Shown: one piece after another, positions 41,630-51,734 of the stretch | How the letters are laid out: the number at the start of each line of letters is the position of its first letter | Position numbering within the stretch: position 1 is the stretch's first letter | From: Eulemur rufifrons | Taxonomy: Eukaryota > Chordata > Mammalia > Primates > Lemuridae | Reading direction: 5' to 3' | Assembly (NCBI RefSeq): GCF_041146395.1 | Contig: NC_090989.1 | Span: forward strand, 283,432,343 to 283,496,342 | Length of the DNA: 64,000 nucleotides | Notes under the pieces: model-generated | What the model was told of the DNA's origin: nothing | Database searches by the model: none | The model's input: the letters and a program-made list of their open reading frames with translations, nothing else | Position numbers and translations under genes: made by a program

Positions 41630-43430
41630 ATTACTGGTGGTGGTTGCGGAGTTTATCGCCTACATTTTTAACTCAGCACACATGGTCACCTTCCTAGTGG
41701 CATCGCACCTTCTCACGTAGTGTCAGGCCCTGCGCAGCCCACCCGCCTCCCCTTCCTGTCCTCAGTGCCTTTGCTGTGATGCGCTTCACCTCCGCATGTG
41801 ACGACGCCTTCTACAAGGCCATCAGGTTTGCTATAAACAGACAATTGCGTGTTAAAGGGATCAGAGCAACGAGAGGTGTAATTACCCGCGTGTGGATCAT
41901 TCCTGGCGCTCTGCAGCCGTCCGTGCAGATCCAAGGTTCAGTTAGTGTGATTTTCCTTCTCTCTAATGAAGTCTCTTCCGCGTGTCTTGGCAATAAGTTT
42001 TCTGATTCTGCGCATCTGAAAAGTGTTTCCTGCACCTTCTTTATTGAAAAATATTTTCTCTGGTACGGAATCTTAGGTTGGCAGCTTTTTTTTTTTTCCT
42101 TTTGGTGTTTTAAAGATGTCACACCAGGCTCTTCTGCTGTCTTTCTTGTTTTTGTTCCTCTGTGGGTCTCTGGCCACTTTTGGTCTTTTATCATTGATTT
42201 TTGGCAATTTGAGTAAGACACGCTTTGGTACAATTTTCTTTGTGTTTATCCATTTACAGGTTCATGGAGATTTTTAGATCTCTGGGTTCATACTTTTCAT
42301 CCCATGGAGAGAACTTTCAGCCTTTATTTCTCCAAGTATTTTTTTCTCCACTCTGCTACTTCTGAGCCCCCGAGTCCAGGCTGTTACTGACCTTATGTCA
42401 TCTCACAGGTCACAGGTGCTTCCCTCTTCAGTCTTTTTCCTCTTCGGGCTTCATTTTGGATGGTTTCTCCAAGTTGTGTCTTTAAGGTCACGGGTCTTTC
42501 CCGCTGTGCCACCCAATGTGCAGGTGAGCACTTCTGTTGCGCATTTCAGTAGCGCCTGCGTTTTCCATCCCGCTGGTCTCTCCCTGTCTTTCCCTCCTCC
42601 GCACGTTCACGTCCTCTGCGTTCCGGAACACATGGAGCTATGTGCATATAATGGCTGTTTTATGTCCTTCTCTGCTAACTAGATCATCTGTGTTATTTTA
42701 GAATCTGCTTCTATTGGTTGGTTTTTCTCCTGATTATGAGTCATATTTTCTTGTTTCTTTGTTACCTGGTAATTTTTGACTGGATGTTGGCAATTGTAAA
42801 TTTTGTTATATTCCTTTAAGGAGTATTGGACTTTGTGTTGATTCACAATTAAACTACTCAGAATCAGTGTGACCCTTTCGAGTGTTTCTTTTGGCAGTTA
42901 GGTCTAGGGTAGCCTTTAGTTTAGGGTTAGGGGTGCTGCCCTTCTGAGGACGCTGCCTGAAGCAGTGCCCCAGCTGGCCGGTGGGGACCTGAGCCATCCC
43001 CAGGCCCGTGTGAGCCCTGGGCGTTGTTCGGCTTCCTGCTTTCCGGTGGTTCCTTCCCCATCTCCGTGCACTTTCGTACAGGGCGCGTGCAGGTTGGTGC
43101 ACAGCCAGACACTGCTGCACGTCTCTGGGACCTTTCCCTGTGCCCTCCGCCCTCTGCAGTTCGGCTCTGCAAATCCCAGCTGTCCTAGTCTCTTGGAACT
43201 CTGATCTCTGATTCTGCAGTTCAGTAAGACTGCTGGGCCCTGCCTGCAGGTCAGGAGCCGTGGCGATCGCAGGGCCTCCCTGCTCGTCTCTCTTCTCTCG
43301 GGGCTCACGGTTCCGCAGCGCCTGCTGTCCAGTGTCTGCGAGCTGTCGCTCCCTGTGCACTGCCCAGTGTTATAGTCGTCTGTGCCGGGAGGGAGATTCC
43401 TGGAGCAGTGAACTCCCCATGGGTGGAAGC
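41630..43430. mobile_element. L1M LINE fragment, about 1.8 kb
   Basis: The order of words follows a long L1M 3'-region: GTGCAGATCCAAGGTTCAGT, AAAATATTTTCTCTGGTACG, CTTAGGTTGGCAGC with a T-run, GGTGTTTTAAAGATGTCACA, TCTTTGTGTTTATCCATTTA, AACTTTCAGCCTTTATTTCT, TCCTGATTATGAGTCATATT, CTGGTAATTTTTGACTGGAT and AGTCTCTTGGAACTCTGATC. It is the longest single repeat here. No intact coding frame remains, and I am unsure of the sense strand. Confidence 0.85.
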
Positions 43431-43600
43431 ACGAATCTAGGATCACACCTGTGAATCTCAGCTTTGTCATTTACTAGCTGTGTGGCTTGGGCTGGTTACT
43501 TAATCTCTAAGCGTCATCTTCCCCACTGGTAGAATCACAATACTAACAGCACCTTCCTACCGTGGTGCGCCTGGCACGTGGTGAGAGCTCAGCGGACGGC
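43430..43600 (+). mobile_element. MIR SINE, sense
   Basis: CTCAGCTTTGTCATTTACTA, GCTGTGTGGCTTGGGCTGGT, TACTTAATCTCTAAGCGTCA and AATCACAATACTAACAGCAC, then GGCACGTGGTGAGAGCTCAG, in MIR order directly after the L1M piece. Confidence 0.9.
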
Positions 43601-43604
43601 AGCC

Positions 43605-43985
43605 ACTCCGTGGCACGTGTCTGGGTACGCATCTGTTTCCCACACCAGACTGTGACATCTGTGACAGCCGGGGCCGTGCCTCCTCCAGCTTCATGTTGCT
43701 GGGTGGAGCACGATGCCACAGATACGGTGACATTCAGGACATGGGCCTGGAATGAGGGTGCGGAAGACGAGCAACCCAGGAAGTGTCCTCCATGAATGAC
43801 TTTGACGCCCAGTCCTCACCCCCGACATACACACATTTGACATACACACTTTCCTTCCCTCCTGGCATGCGCCCTGCCGAAAGGCTCCCTGGGCACAGGG
43901 TGTCAGGGACCTTAGGCTGCCCGTCAGGTAACTGACTGCACAGAGACTGGCTGGACAGGGCAGCACCTGGGTGTGTGTTCCCGTC
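43605..43985. other. Unassigned; possible weak L2 tail
   Basis: CACACCAGACTGTGACATCT near 43641-43660 weakly resembles 'cccactagactgtaagctcc' of L2. Not enough to call. Confidence 0.3.
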
Positions 43986-43989
43986 CCAT

Positions 43990-44115
43990 GAGTGTTTGGG
44001 GACTAACTCGTCAAGTCCTTATCCTGTGTCCTTGGACAGTTTGAACTAGTCCCACACCTTCTCTAGGCCTCAATTCCCTGTCTTTAAAATGGAGGTGTTT
44101 GGAGCTCAGTGGTTC
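43990..44115 (+). mobile_element. MIR SINE fragment, sense
   Basis: ACACCTTCTCTAGGCCTCAA followed by TTCCCTGTCTTTAAAATGGA is the MIR core. Confidence 0.75.
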
Positions 44116-44229
44116 TTAATCTTTGTTAGCAGCAGAAATTTCTCGTTCTCCAGATGATTTGCAGCAGAGGAAAACAGCTGAGCAGCAGGGGCGGGGTCCT
44201 GGGACACATGGAAAATGACCAGAAGGGAT

Positions 44230-44340
44230 GTCCTCTTAACCTCGCAGAGGTTCAGTGTCCCCATCTATGCAGTGGGGCTGACAATGGCACCTTCCTCGCT
44301 GAGTGGCTGAGAGGTCAAGGTGAGGCCACCCAAGGAGAGG
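44230..44340 (+). mobile_element. MIR SINE fragment, sense
   Basis: TCTTAACCTCGCAGAGGTTC, AGTGTCCCCATCTATGCAGT and GGGGCTGACAATGGCACCTT match the MIR core and following region. Confidence 0.7.
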
Positions 44341-44439
44341 CCACGGGCTTGGTCACACTGTGCTCGATGACTCTCAGCTGTGCCCATCGTAACGAGCTTC
44401 CCTCCAACCTGGGGAGAGGTCTGTGGAAAGCAGGGGGCA

Positions 44440-44620
44440 TTTCACAGGCACTGGGTGTGTATAATCTCATTTAACCCAACCACCCTTCGAGGTAGGCGAT
44501 GGTGTCTGTGTTTACAGGCAAAATTTGGTGACTCATCGAGTACAAGGGACTTTCCCAAGGTCCCTTTGACAGCTGTGGCAGCACCAAGGTCCACACCAGG
44601 TCTGTCTTGCCCCAGACAGC
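44440..44620 (-). mobile_element. MIR SINE, antisense
   Basis: TATAATCTCATTTAACCCAA, CCACCCTTCGAGGTAGGCGA, GTTTACAGGCAAAATTTGGT and GGGACTTTCCCAAGGTCCCT in antisense MIR order. Confidence 0.8.
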
Positions 44621-44839
44621 CCCTTTCCGCCGTCCCCTGCCCACCGCAGCCTTTTAGAACATTCCCTGCAGCTCTGACGTCCACAGGACCCGCCAGCCTG
44701 CCCTCCGAGCCAAGCACTAGAGTGATCGCCAAGGGCACAGTCTGTCTGCATCGGCTTACAGGTGCCAGGGGACTCTGCCTGGGAACGAAGCCTCTCATAT
44801 CCTGGACTCGGCGGCGCAGGCTGTGGGCAAATCCGGTTC

Positions 44840-45045
44840 GTCTGCTGGAGTCAGCATTAGCGGAGTTTATTAGTACCTAGCGGGTTTCTGTTCATCATTG
44901 CCGTGAAGAATTCTCGTCTCAGCCAAAGACAGACCGGTTCTTCATCCCTGGGGTTTAGAACAAGCTCCTTGCAGAAGGGAGGATGTCTAAAGGACATTTG
45001 GAGCAAGTTTAACACAAACCCGCACCATTTCCCCACCCCCAAGGG
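44840..45045. other. Candidate conserved non-coding element
   Basis: TCAGCATTAGCGGAGTTTAT followed by TAGTACCTAGCGGGTTTCTG, CATTGCCGTGAAGAATTCTC and GGACATTTGGAGCAAGTTTA. Moderate GC, no repeat signature. Confidence 0.35.
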
Positions 45046-45049
45046 GGTG

Positions 45050-45280
45050 AGCGTGCCTGGATGTCTCCTCATGAAGACCCAAGCCTCTTAGAGGGTCTGT
45101 GTCTCGGGCTCTGTCCGTGGGAGGAGAGGCCGGCCTTGGGGCCTGGGAGCTGTCATCCCCGGGCTCTGGTCTGCTAAGCTGAACGAACAGGGAGATGTGT
45201 GTTTCCAGAGCAGGGCAAGGCTCCACCTGCCCCCAGCTGCACAGAACATGCCTGCTATTCCCCAGCCTTTCCACCTAATC
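45050..45280. other. No recognised feature
   Basis: GC-rich. Nothing supportable. Confidence 0.35.
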
Positions 45281-45284
45281 CTCC

Positions 45285-45360
45285 TTCTTATGTAACTCCC
45301 CGCACCTGCAGCCCGCGGCTGGGAAGTGCTAATTAGCCTCCGATTTCCCCAGCGATGTCC
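45285..45360. other. Small island with GCTAATTAGC palindrome
   Basis: The 10-bp perfect palindrome GCTAATTAGC at 45328-45337, flanked by TATGTAACTCCCCG and CTCCGATTTCCCC, is a strong paired or LIM-type homeodomain core. Confidence 0.45.
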
Positions 45361-45689
45361 CTGCTTTCCACACAGACCCATCTCAGAGCTCCTCCTCTGT
45401 TGCCTCACCCTGCTCAGGTGCATTCTCCACGTGGAGGGGTGAGACGGGACGTGCTTCCTCAGAGGACCAGTGACCCCATGCGTGCCAGTCTTGGTTCTAG
45501 GACCAGAAGAAATGGCTTCGCTCCTGCTCCCAGACAGTAGGGGGTTGGCAAACAGGTCTCCCTAGAACCCGGAGACTGGCAACCCGAGCCACCTGGGGCG
45601 CTGGACCTGGACTCCCCCCGCTGCCCCGTCTGGCTGCTGCTCCCTGACCTTCAAGCAGGACACCTGACACACCAGAAAACTCCTGCACA

Positions 45690-45815
45690 AATCACATTTC
45701 TAATTAAGTTTTTTTCTGTGAAAGAACCTTGCTGATTTCTTTTTTCTTCTTCCTTTGTTTGCATTTTCCAATTACCACTTTGAACTAAAAAAAAAAAAAA
45801 TTGCTAAAGGAATAT
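45690..45815. other. AT-rich low-complexity segment
   Basis: CATTTCTAATTAAGTTTTTT, TTTCTTTTTTCTTCTTCCTT and a 14-A run near 45787-45800. It may be a LINE or SINE tail or part of an AT island. Confidence 0.35.
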
Positions 45816-45819
45816 TATA

Positions 45820-46030
45820 GCAAGACGGATATGAACTCAGACTTAGCTGTCAGAGACACGTAGGTTTGAGTCCCGGCTCTGTGGCTGCAGCCGTGAGCTG
45901 GGACGTGCCTCCCTGAGCCTGACCTGTGAAATGGGGAAGTGATGCCGTGGCCCCCAGGGCTGCCGTGTGGGCTGCGTCGGGTGGTACATGGGAAGCCTTC
46001 TCGGGACCCCGGCACAGGCTCCTGCTCGAG
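45820..46030 (+). mobile_element. MIR SINE, sense, near full length
   Basis: AACTCAGACTTAGCTGTCAG, ACGTAGGTTTGAGTCCCGGC, TCTGTGGCTGCAGCCGTGAG, CCTGACCTGTGAAATGGGGA and TCGGGACCCCGGCACAGG in MIR order. Confidence 0.88.
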
Positions 46031-46076
46031 ACACACCAGCTGCTTATGTTATTTTCATGAAGAATCTTATTAGAAA

Positions 46077-46165
46077 GATAGAGAAAGAAACACAAAAAGT
46101 CAGGAAGAAAAGGGAGGAAGGGAGGGAGGGGAAGAAGGAAGGGAAGGAGAAAGGGGGGAAGCAGT
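46077..46165 (+). repeat. Purine-rich (GGAA/GGGA) tract
   Basis: About 90 bases almost all A and G, for example GGGAGGAAGGGAGGGAGGGG. A mirror-repeat-prone, triplex-capable low-complexity tract. GGAA repeats can also bind ETS factors. Confidence 0.9.
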
Positions 46166-46310
46166 AAAATCTCTCTAACAGCGTAATTTGGGAGGAGGAG
46201 CTGTCATGACAACACTCCCACTCATCTCAAATCCTAAAATGGGCTGCAAAGAGGATTTGAGCTCTGCCCTATTAAGGAGCTCTTTCTAGAGTCTCCCCGT
46301 TTGAAAATGG
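46165..46310. other. Candidate conserved non-coding element
   Basis: CAGCGTAATTTGGGAGGAGG, GCTGTCATGACAACACTCCC (TGTCATGACA is a palindrome) and CCTATTAAGGAGCTCTTTCT. No repeat signature. Confidence 0.4.
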
Positions 46311-46314
46311 AAAC

Positions 46315-46890
46315 AAGGATAGGAGCCCAGGTCTCTCGGAGCCACCGCATGGCCGATGCATGTGTCTCTTCTCACCTGCCCCGCTCTTTGCAGACACCAC
46401 TAATGGACTAGCGCACTCTCTCCCGTCTGGACTGGGCTCTGCCACTCAGGCCTTATCCACACAGAGTTCCAGGTCACTGCCACCATGGTGGCGGGGATGG
46501 GAAATTCTTGGCCTCTTGGACCTGAGACCTTGAGCCCGCTGCGGGGGTCAGCACCATGGACAGCTCCATCACGGGGACCCTCAGGTTTCAGGCGGCCTCG
46601 GGGTCTCCGCTGCTGTTGCCCCTTCAGAGGCCCAGCTGATACCGGAGGAGGCGAGTTCAGAGCTCTGCCTGGGGGTTGGAGAACTGCAGGAACCTTCCCA
46701 GGCCTCACGTGGTAGTGACAGCCAGGCTGCAAGACAGAGGTCAGAGAGGCAGCCCGTGGGGCAGGAAGTGCTGGATTTGCCGGGCAGCACTAGTGAAACC
46801 AGAGACCTTTCCAAAGCTTCTTACGACCTCAGCCCTACTTCTTTTAATCCAGTTTTCACTTCTCCAAGGCAGCCCGTGGAAGCCCAAAGT
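46315..46890. other. No recognised feature
   Basis: GC-rich to moderate. No exon or repeat is supported. Confidence 0.35.
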
Positions 46891-46894
46891 CGGG

Positions 46895-47040
46895 TTATTG
46901 TCAAGGAATCAATAGGTGCATATTTTTCCAAGTAGGTAAGTAAAGTCCCATCCAAAGCCCGAGGAGAAGATCAATTGTCCCTGGAGGTTCTGATGGCTGT
47001 GGGAGCCTCTGCAATGCCAGATTTATGCAACAAATAAATA
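46895..47040. other. AT-rich island, candidate conserved non-coding element
   Basis: AGGAATCAATAGGTGCATAT, TTTTTCCAAGTAGGTAAGTA and GATTTATGCAACAAATAAAT. The left edge includes a GTAAGT that could mimic a splice donor, but no exon is visible. Confidence 0.4.
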
Positions 47041-47165
47041 ACCACCAGCGATGACGTTAGCAATATGATGCCAGCCACAACTCGTCACGGCTATGGGACA
47101 GGCCCTGCGTCAAGTGCTGCACACGCATGACGTCACCGTCTACTCTCATGCCCTCCTTATGCTGT
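47040..47165 (-). mobile_element. MIR SINE part, antisense
   Basis: GGGACAGGCCCTGCGTCAAG and TGCTGCACACGCATGACGTC, then CTACTCTCATGCCCTCC, parallel antisense MIR (tgccaggcactgttctaagcgctttacatgtattaactcatttaatcctc). It contains a chance TGACGTCA at 47128. Confidence 0.6.
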
Positions 47166-47339
47166 TGATGGAAACGTTCCAGAACATGAGTGGCTTCGTC
47201 ACTGTGTCGCTAACAAGGGAGGAGCTTTGAGGAACTTAACAAGGCAGGCCTGGAACTGCTTCACCAGAAGGAAATGTCTGCATGTGAGCCGGACACGGAC
47301 CCCGGTGGTCCGTGTTCTGTCCTGTACTGTGGGGATGAA

Positions 47340-47730
47340 GCTACCCTGTGGTAGGCACTGTGGTGTCCGCCCAATATCCACCCTCCTCCCTCCTTAGTTG
47401 CTGCTGTTTGTTTGCCGCCGCAGCATGCTTAGGGCTGGGTGTTTGCGTCTACATAGCCCAGAGGCCAGGGTTGCCCATGGACCCAGCTCTGGCCAAGGAG
47501 ATGAAAGCAAAAGCCTACTGGGTGGGGCTCCTGGAAGCTCCTACTCTTCGCCCGTCTCCCTTCCTCCAGAGTAATGGGAACGAAGCCTGGGGTGATGCAG
47601 CCGTTTTGTGGCCATGAGGCTGAGTGTGGGAAGGTGAAGGAGCCTGGGACCCTGTTGTTATTGCACAGTTGCCACGGTGGTCCTGACTGTGCACCTCTGG
47701 ACTTATGGCTCTGTGAAAAATAATCTGAAT
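47340..47730 (+). mobile_element. Old LTR-like interspersed repeat
   Basis: GACCCAGCTCTGGCCAAGGA, GATGAAAGCAAAAGCCTACT, GGGTGGGGCTCCTGGAAGCT, TGTGGCCATGAGGCTGAGTG and GAAGGAGCCTGGGACCCTGT, then CTGGACTTATGGCTCTGTGA, match an ancient repeat with 'ggccaatgagatgtaagcagaagtctgctgggggcttctggg...'. Probably the same class as at 15.9, 57.5 and 61.3 kb. Confidence 0.6.
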
Positions 47731-47734
47731 TTGG

Positions 47735-48065
47735 ATGTCATCATGTTTAGGCTTCTGTGACATGCAGCTGACTTCTTTTTCTACCTGACCCCTCACAGCA
47801 GGAACCTTTAGTGCAAGAATACACTTGAACCACCCCTCTCGGTCCCGTGCATGACAAAGCCTGGGGAAATGATAGTTGGAACGGAACTGCTCCTCTTGAC
47901 AACCGCTGGGGCCAGTTCTTTTTGTGGAAGGAAGGAAGGAAGGGTAAGAGACAGCCATGCTCAGCTCTGGGTGGCAGAATTTACTTTGGGACTTCGAGGG
48001 AACCCACTCCTCTTCACAGAGAAAAAGCAGACTCTGTTTTTGACCTTGAAGTTCATGACAAATAT
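47735..48065. other. No recognised feature
   Basis: Moderate GC, with a GGAAGGAAGGAAGGG tract near 47930-47944. Nothing else is supportable. Confidence 0.35.
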
Positions 48066-48069
48066 CCAC

Positions 48070-48230
48070 ATGTTGAACTTAGAACTACCTGTGTCAGGAT
48101 CACCTGGGGAGGTTGAAACAGACTGCTGGGTCCTGCCTGACTCTCCTAATCAAAACTCCCGGAGGTAGAGGCGGGACTCCGCAGTCTCACCAAGCCCCAC
48201 CCCTCCCCTAGGTGAGTCCTACCCCCTCCT
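48070..48230. mobile_element. MER5-like hAT-Charlie MITE
   Basis: CTGTGTCAGGATCACCTGGG, GAGGTTGAAACAGACTGCTG and GGTCCTGCCTGACTCTCCTA, then AATCAAAACTCCCGGAGGTA, follow the familiar MER5 order (atcagaatcacctggag...ttaaaa...ctgctgggccccacccc...). Confidence 0.7.
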
Positions 48231-48244
48231 CAGTCTAAGAGCCC

Positions 48245-48345
48245 CATGACCTGGTCCAGCCTCATTTCACACTTGGGAAACGTGGGTCCAGACTCCCCCT
48301 TAGCTGTGGGCGGCAAACCCGGCTCACAGCCCAGGTCCAGGACTT
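48245..48345 (-). mobile_element. MIR SINE fragment, antisense
   Basis: CCTCATTTCACACTTGGGAA, ACGTGGGTCCAGACTCCCCC and TTAGCTGTGGGCGGCAAACC in antisense MIR order. Adjacent to the MER5-like piece. Confidence 0.55.
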
Positions 48346-48604
48346 CTCCTGGCGTGGGATTCACTTGACCTTCCCAGGAAGAGGCCACTCGATTGGTCCT
48401 CTTCGCCATCGAGAACACTCAGCCCTAAACAAAGCCAGCAGTAAACTGCTGGAAAGAAAAGGCTGCCCCTGCGGTTCCAGGCAATGTGCAGCTGGGGACA
48501 GAGGCCCCTGTGTGTGGCCCGTCCATCTTCCCTCCCTGGGCCGCCACAGCTCCTAGAGCGGCAACCCCTGCCAGCTCCTTGACCTCACTCCACGCACCCC
48601 CCGT

Positions 48605-48810
48605 GCATCCTGTGTGTGCAGGTGTGTACCCGTGTGTGCACACAACTGCTCATGTGCAAGTGTGCATCTGTGTATATACACACATGTGTTTGCATGCTCA
48701 TGCAAGCTCATGTGTGCATGTGTGTGAAACAGCACACTGGCTCCTCTCCAGGCCCTCTGCACATGCATGTGCGTACATGCATGTGTACATGCCTGTATGC
48801 ATGCAGATGA
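48605..48810. repeat. Degenerate TG/CA-rich tract
   Basis: About 200 bp of alternating purine-pyrimidine words (GTGTGTGCACACAACTGCTC, GTATATACACACATGTGTTT, GCATGTGCGTACATGCATGT). It includes the 20-bp self-complementary region around CATGCATGTGTACATGC. Confidence 0.85.
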
Positions 48811-48934
48811 GACAGCACACTAGCTCCTTTCCAGGCCCTCTGCACAGAAGCAGGGTGGTGAAGGCCAAATCGATTCAGGATATATTTCTATGGAGCAGTC
48901 AGCAATGTCATCCGCGGCCGGTTACTGCGTCTCT

Positions 48935-49110
48935 CTAGGCACTCAGCCCTGAGCTAGAAGTTTTATAGCCCTTGTCTCATGGAGGCCACACAAGAGCGGG
49001 GAGTGGCTGGCTCTGCCATCCCCACTTTACAGCAAAGGAGACAGAGGTTCACACTGGTCTTGCCCATGTCCCAGCTGGTGTGCAGAGGGGCAGTGATTGA
49101 ACCCCCGATG
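48935..49110 (-). mobile_element. MIR SINE, antisense
   Basis: GCACTCAGCCCTGAGCTAGA, CATCCCCACTTTACAGCAAA, GGAGACAGAGGTTCACACTG and TTGAACCCCCGATG in antisense MIR order. Confidence 0.85.
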
Positions 49111-49149
49111 CCCTCCTGTCCCTACAATCAGGGGATGGCCATGGCCTTG

Positions 49150-49345
49150 AGTATGAGCACCTCAACATGCCAGGCTCAGGGCTCCCCCCGTCCATGCATG
49201 TCCCCCAATCATCACAGCAACCTCACAGGCTCACTTGTTAGCCCATTTTACTGATTAGGAAACTGAGGCTCATTGAGGTGAGCTGACCGTCCCAGGCCAC
49301 ATGGCTGGACGCTGCAGAGCTGAGGCAGAGTCCTGGGTTTCTCGG
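49150..49345 (-). mobile_element. MIR SINE, antisense, full length
   Basis: ATCATCACAGCAACCTCACA, GCCCATTTTACTGATTAGGA, AACTGAGGCTCATTGAGGTG and CCACATGGCTGGACGCTGCA in antisense MIR order. The second of two tandem, same-direction MIRs. Confidence 0.92.
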
Positions 49346-49349
49346 GTCC

Positions 49350-50370
49350 AATTCTTTCCCTCCACCAGGCCGGCCACACTCCCCAGAGTTATGTGGCTGG
49401 GCCCCACCCTGCACGGGGCCCTGGGAACAAGGTGGTGACATGATATGGTCCCAGCACCGTGGAGTGGCTGTGGCAATCGTCATGAAGAGGGTGGGAAGGC
49501 TGGACTTGCAGAGGCAGGGGACAGAGGCAGGCTCTGAGGGAGGGACGGCACAGGCAGGCGTGGGGCAGGCGGGGGCCTGGGCAGGGGTGAGAGAGGCTGG
49601 GCGGCCCCAAGCTCCAGAAGGTCTCTTCAGTTGTGGTCCCAGCACTGGCCATGACACAGTGGCCATTGGGGTGCACTATCGTTGCTCCTGTGGCCTGCTT
49701 CTCAAGCCACCCACAGGAGCAGGGCACAGATGTGCTCAGGTCGGAGGTGAAGGGCAGAGTGGTCCGGTGGGAGTGTCAGGGTAAAGGAAATGGCAAGCTG
49801 AGGCCGGGCAGGCGTGATAGGTGAGTGGGGGGGTTTTGGGAAGACGGGGACAGAAGGGACTTGGGGAGGGCGGCCATAAGGCCCTGCTGATGACGGGCGT
49901 GCACGCCCCCTTCTCCCCGCCGGCACCTCTGGGAAGCCTTCCCACCACCGGCTGTCACGGAGGAAGCTGGGTGTGATCACACTCGAGGAACTGCTCCCTG
50001 AAACCCAGATGGAGGCCATCCGTGGCTTCCCAGGAGCCCCGCCTCCGAAGAACCACAGCACCGAGCTTCCCTGGGGAGACTCTTTATTAATTAACAGGCA
50101 ATGAGCGCCTGCGCCCGGTCACTGCCCTGTGGTGTGTGGGGGGGGAGGGTCCCAGCTCCTGTCAGGGCCCTGCAAGTCCCGCAGGAGACGACACAGTGGC
50201 GTGGCCGAGCCGTGGCCTGGCTCCCGACACACCAGCAAGTAAGGCCTCGGCCGCCTCCTCCCCGGACTCCAACTCGAGGGGCAAACGCCAGACGGGAGGG
50301 CCGAGGTGGTGACGGGGAGAAGAGCCCACCCCACCTGGTCACAGGTAGACCAGCCCCTAGGCAGGGGGAG
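49350..50370. other. Mostly unassigned
   Basis: GC-rich. ACTCTTTATTAATTAACAGG near 50078-50097 and the following GAGCGCCTGCGCCCGGTCAC faintly resemble an antisense L2 tail. No exon is recognised. Confidence 0.35.
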
Positions 50371-50374
50371 GGGA

Positions 50375-50460
50375 CACATTAATGTGAAATCAATTTCTAA
50401 CAGTTCAGTCAAATTTGGTGTTAAATCAATAATGTTTTTTACTTGGGACAAGACGTCCCA
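50375..50460. other. AT-rich patch, candidate conserved element
   Basis: CACATTAATGTGAAATCAAT (CACATTAATGTG is a 12-bp perfect palindrome), GTCAAATTTGGTGTTAAATC and AATAATGTTTTTTACTTGGG. Confidence 0.45.
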
Positions 50461-50464
50461 CCTT

Positions 50465-51730
50465 CCAAGTTGAGGCTGTGGCTCTGGGCAAGGTGGGGAA
50501 GAGCGGGACTCGCTGTTACCTAAGAAAGGGGAAGTCCTACACTAGCCCGAGCCCCCGTCCAAGGCAGAAGGACATCCCCAACGAGTGCATTTTAAAGGGA
50601 CAAAAATAAAGTTGTTTTCCCCATTACTCCCATGAGCCCTGTTTGTGCCGTGTCTGGGTTCTCCAGGCTGCAGGATTCCGCAGGCCTCCCACCCCACCCC
50701 GGCCCGCCGGGCTCCTGCCACAGTCTCCTCAGCGCCCCAGTGCCCGATACCCGCCCTCGGCTGCCCTGGCGCGGACGGCTGCCAGCCTGGTCCCCCTCCG
50801 GGCTTGCCCTCCCTCTGGCCTGCGGCGTCTGTCGATGAGCACGGGGCAAGCCTGGGTTCCCTCTCCAGTCTCCATGGCGCACCTCCCCTTCCAGCAGGCC
50901 CTGCTGGACTCCGAGCTGCTCTGGGCCCCTGGGGGCTGGGGGCACCTAGGGTTGCCCTGAAGGGGGAAGGGTCTTTCTTCCCAGTTTGCAGGCTGCCCTG
51001 TCCGGGAAGGCTTCCTGCATCTCGGCCTTCCTCCCCGTCCCCCGCCATCCTCACTCGTGCTGCAGGGGGAGGGAAGACGGCAGCACACGGCACAGCCCGC
51101 TGGGTGCCCGGTGTGCAGCCGGGGCAGCTGACCTCACCCCAGTCAGCTGCGCTTACCAGGAGCCAGCGTGGCCTCATAGGGCCACACTGGGGGAGGTGGA
51201 CAATGTCCCCCACTTTGCTGAGGAGGTGGCCATGCTGAGTCCCCGAGCCTATGCACCTGTGCCAGGCAGACTGCAGCCTGGAGTCCCAGAGGAGCAGTTC
51301 ACACCTGGGCTGGTTTAACTTCTCACCTTTGTCCCTCCTCTGGGGAATGAGGACAGCAGCCCCCACCTCGTGGGCACGTTCTGAAGACAAGGTGCGAACT
51401 GAGGTGGTGGGTTCTCAACAACGACCTCGTCGCTCTCCTTGCCACCCACTCCCAGGGCTGCCCCCAACACCTCGCCCTGCCTCCCACCATGCAGAGCCCC
51501 TGCCCTCCTCTGCCCGGCCAGAGGCCAGGTGGGCAGGTGAACACCTAAGGTGCCAGAGGGCCAGCTGGGGTGGGACCACTGGGAGCAGAGGAGGAGCCCG
51601 GGCACAGCACTGATTTACGGCCCTGCCTGTCCCAGGCTCCTGGCAGGTACCTGGGCACACCTGGCCAGGGAGGGTGCCGTGGATGGGGCTTCTCAGGTGA
51701 GCAGCCAGCTCCTCTTCCTCCTCTCTGACT
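50465..51730. other. No recognised feature
   Basis: GC-rich. The long open frame on the minus strand (50542-51390) is low-complexity, lacks a known domain, and overlaps open frames on other strands. Confidence 0.4.
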
Positions 51731-51734
51731 ACGA

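Noticed and set aside
41630..43430. Active or coding-competent L1
   Set aside because: Only a diverged, non-coding 3'-region of an old L1M is present. No reverse transcriptase frame is seen.
44100..44180. Additional hAT (MER5-like) start at CAGTGGTTCTTAATC
   Set aside because: Only the first dozen bases match. The remainder does not follow the family.
46900..46950. Splice donor of an exon (GTAGGTAAGTAAAG)
   Set aside because: The donor-like word is good, but no plausible exon or acceptor was found upstream.
47128..47135. Third perfect TGACGTCA as a CRE
   Set aside because: It lies alone inside an antisense MIR piece, where the word arises from the repeat sequence. It has no partner site.
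50542..51390. 282-codon minus-strand open frame as a gene
   Set aside because: Low-complexity Gly/Pro/Arg composition, overlapping open frames on both strands, no domain.
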